Shown here one piece after another: positions 6,183 through 6,817 of a DNA stretch of 6,817 nucleotides. A model generated the notes under the pieces. That model was given only the letters and a program-made list of their open reading frames with translations, searched no databases and was not told where the DNA came from. A program made the translations under genes and the position numbers. Numbering within the stretch: position 1 is the stretch's first letter; every line of letters starts with the position of its first letter. Source of the DNA: Desulfobacteraceae bacterium (GTDB taxonomy: Bacteria; Desulfobacterota; Desulfobacteria; Desulfobacterales; ETH-SRB1); assembly GCA_030638305.1 (NCBI GenBank), contig DAOWEW010000223.1, forward strand, positions 1 to 6,817. The letters are read 5' to 3'.

Positions 6183-6198
6183 AATTGCCTAGGCAATT
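6183..6198. repeat. perfect 16-bp palindrome between rhuM and hsdR
   Basis: AATTGCCTAGGCAATT is fully self-complementary and lies 24 bases after the rhuM stop and 29 bases before the favoured hsdR start. It is in the only true gap downstream of hsdM (6159-6227). Size and place suit an operator for a dimeric regulator. It is too AT-rich at the base, and lacks a T run, for a convincing terminator. Confidence 0.85.
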
Positions 6199-6227
6199 CT
6201 CGGTAGTTCAAATTGATGGGAATGAAT

Positions 6228-6817
6228 ATGAATAAAATCACCGAATCTGAAATCGAAAAATTTACCATCGAACTTCTTGAAAAGCAGGGCTACCAATATG
6301 TCTACGCCCCTTCCATTGCCCCGGATAGTGACACGCCGGAAAGGCAAAGCTTTGAAGATGTATGGCTTTTAGAGAGACTGCAAACAGCCGTCGGCAGGAT
6401 CAACCCGTCTATTCCTGTTAATATCCGCGAAGATGCCATCAAACAAATACAGCGTTTGAACTCGCCTGAACTCCTTGCCAACAATGAAGCCTTTCACCGG
6501 ATGCTGACCGAAGGAATAAAGGTCGGCTATCAAAAAAATGGCTACAGCCGGGGTGATCTGGTCTGGCTCATTGATTTCAAAAATCCGGGAAATAACGATT
6601 TTCTGGTTGCCAACCAATTTACCGTCATTGAAAACAATGTCAACAAACGCCCTGATGTGATTCTTTTTGTCAACGGCCTGCCTCTGGTGGTTATTGAGCT
6701 GAAAAACCCGGCTGATGAAAACGCAACCATAAGATCGGCATTCGAACAGCTCCAAACATACAAACAAACAATCCCCAGCCTGTTTACCTACAACGGCTTG
6801 ATGATTATTTCCGATGG
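6228..6817 (+). CDS. hsdR: type I R-M restriction subunit R, N-terminal part (3' end outside window)
   Basis: HsdR is the endonuclease and ATP-dependent DNA-translocating subunit. The frame is open to the last base, giving about 196 residues of a protein that normally exceeds 900. It starts MNKITESEIEKFTIELLEKQGY, a common HsdR opening, followed by FEDVWLLERLQTAVGRINP and SRGDLVWLIDF. The nuclease motif of the HSDR_N domain is complete: RPDVILF with Asp143, then VVIELKNP with Glu157 and Lys159, a PD-(D/E)xK site. The conserved FEQLQTYKQTIPSLFTYNGLMIISDG stretch, split as FEQLQTYKQ and IPSLFTYNGLMIISDG, follows. The helicase motor lies beyond the window. An in-frame ATG at 6222 is also possible, but GATGGGA at 6215-6221 is better spaced for 6228. 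No lesion is seen. It would be inactive without HsdM. Confidence 0.92.
   Translation, partial: MNKITESEIEKFTIELLEKQGYQYVYAPSIAPDSDTPERQSFEDVWLLERLQTAVGRINPSIPVNIREDAIKQIQRLNSPELLANNEAFHRMLTEGIKVGYQKNGYSRGDLVWLIDFKNPGNNDFLVANQFTVIENNVNKRPDVILFVNGLPLVVIELKNPADENATIRSAFEQLQTYKQTIPSLFTYNGLMIISD

Noticed and set aside
6302..6767. Minus-strand open frames at the window end
   Set aside because: They are shadows of the hsdR N-terminal frame, which has the PD-(D/E)xK nuclease motif.

Overview
The window is most of a bacterial type I restriction-modification (hsd) operon, all on the + strand. A DNA-binding accessory gene lies at each hsd junction. Order: 3' end of an AbiEii-type nucleotidyltransferase toxin gene (1-495); broken hsdM (560-2110); KilA-N gene (2103-2921); a short leftover of a second hsdM 3' end (2947-3033); broken ORF6N gene (3030-3930); intact hsdS (3923-5143); rhuM-family gene (5112-6158); start of hsdR (6228 to the window end). 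From hsdM to rhuM the genes overlap or nearly abut, as in one transcript. No tRNA, rRNA, CRISPR array, transposase or convincing terminator was seen.

The organism cannot be named. Shine-Dalgarno-like sequences precede several starts (GGAG before hsdM, AAGGAG before hsdS), which argues mildly against Bacteroidota and fits a Gram-negative such as Desulfobacterota or another proteobacterium. TGA and TAA are used as ordinary stops. Base composition is patchy: 60-base blocks counted by hand run from about 23% to 55% GC, as expected of a defence locus assembled by recombination.

How the parts relate: HsdM and HsdS would form the methyltransferase and HsdR would add ATP-driven cleavage. Here hsdM has two frame changes, in an A5 and a T6 run, that cancel each other, plus an in-frame TAG. 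The ORF6N gene has lost about 40 bases and its frame. hsdS, rhuM, the KilA-N gene and the visible part of hsdR are open. If the lesions are real, the R-M system is off, because type I HsdR needs the M2S core. If they are homopolymer read errors, hsdM may be functional apart from the TAG.

Most interesting: (1) the 87-base hsdM tail directly upstream of ORF6N, with an ATGA overlap, suggesting the ORF6N gene arrived from another hsd operon still attached to the end of its former hsdM neighbour; (2) a perfect 32-bp palindrome inside the KilA-N gene and a 12-bp-arm hairpin inside the ORF6N gene; (3) a microhomology-like deletion in ORF6N; (4) abrupt composition steps in hsdS and rhuM that coincide with domain borders.
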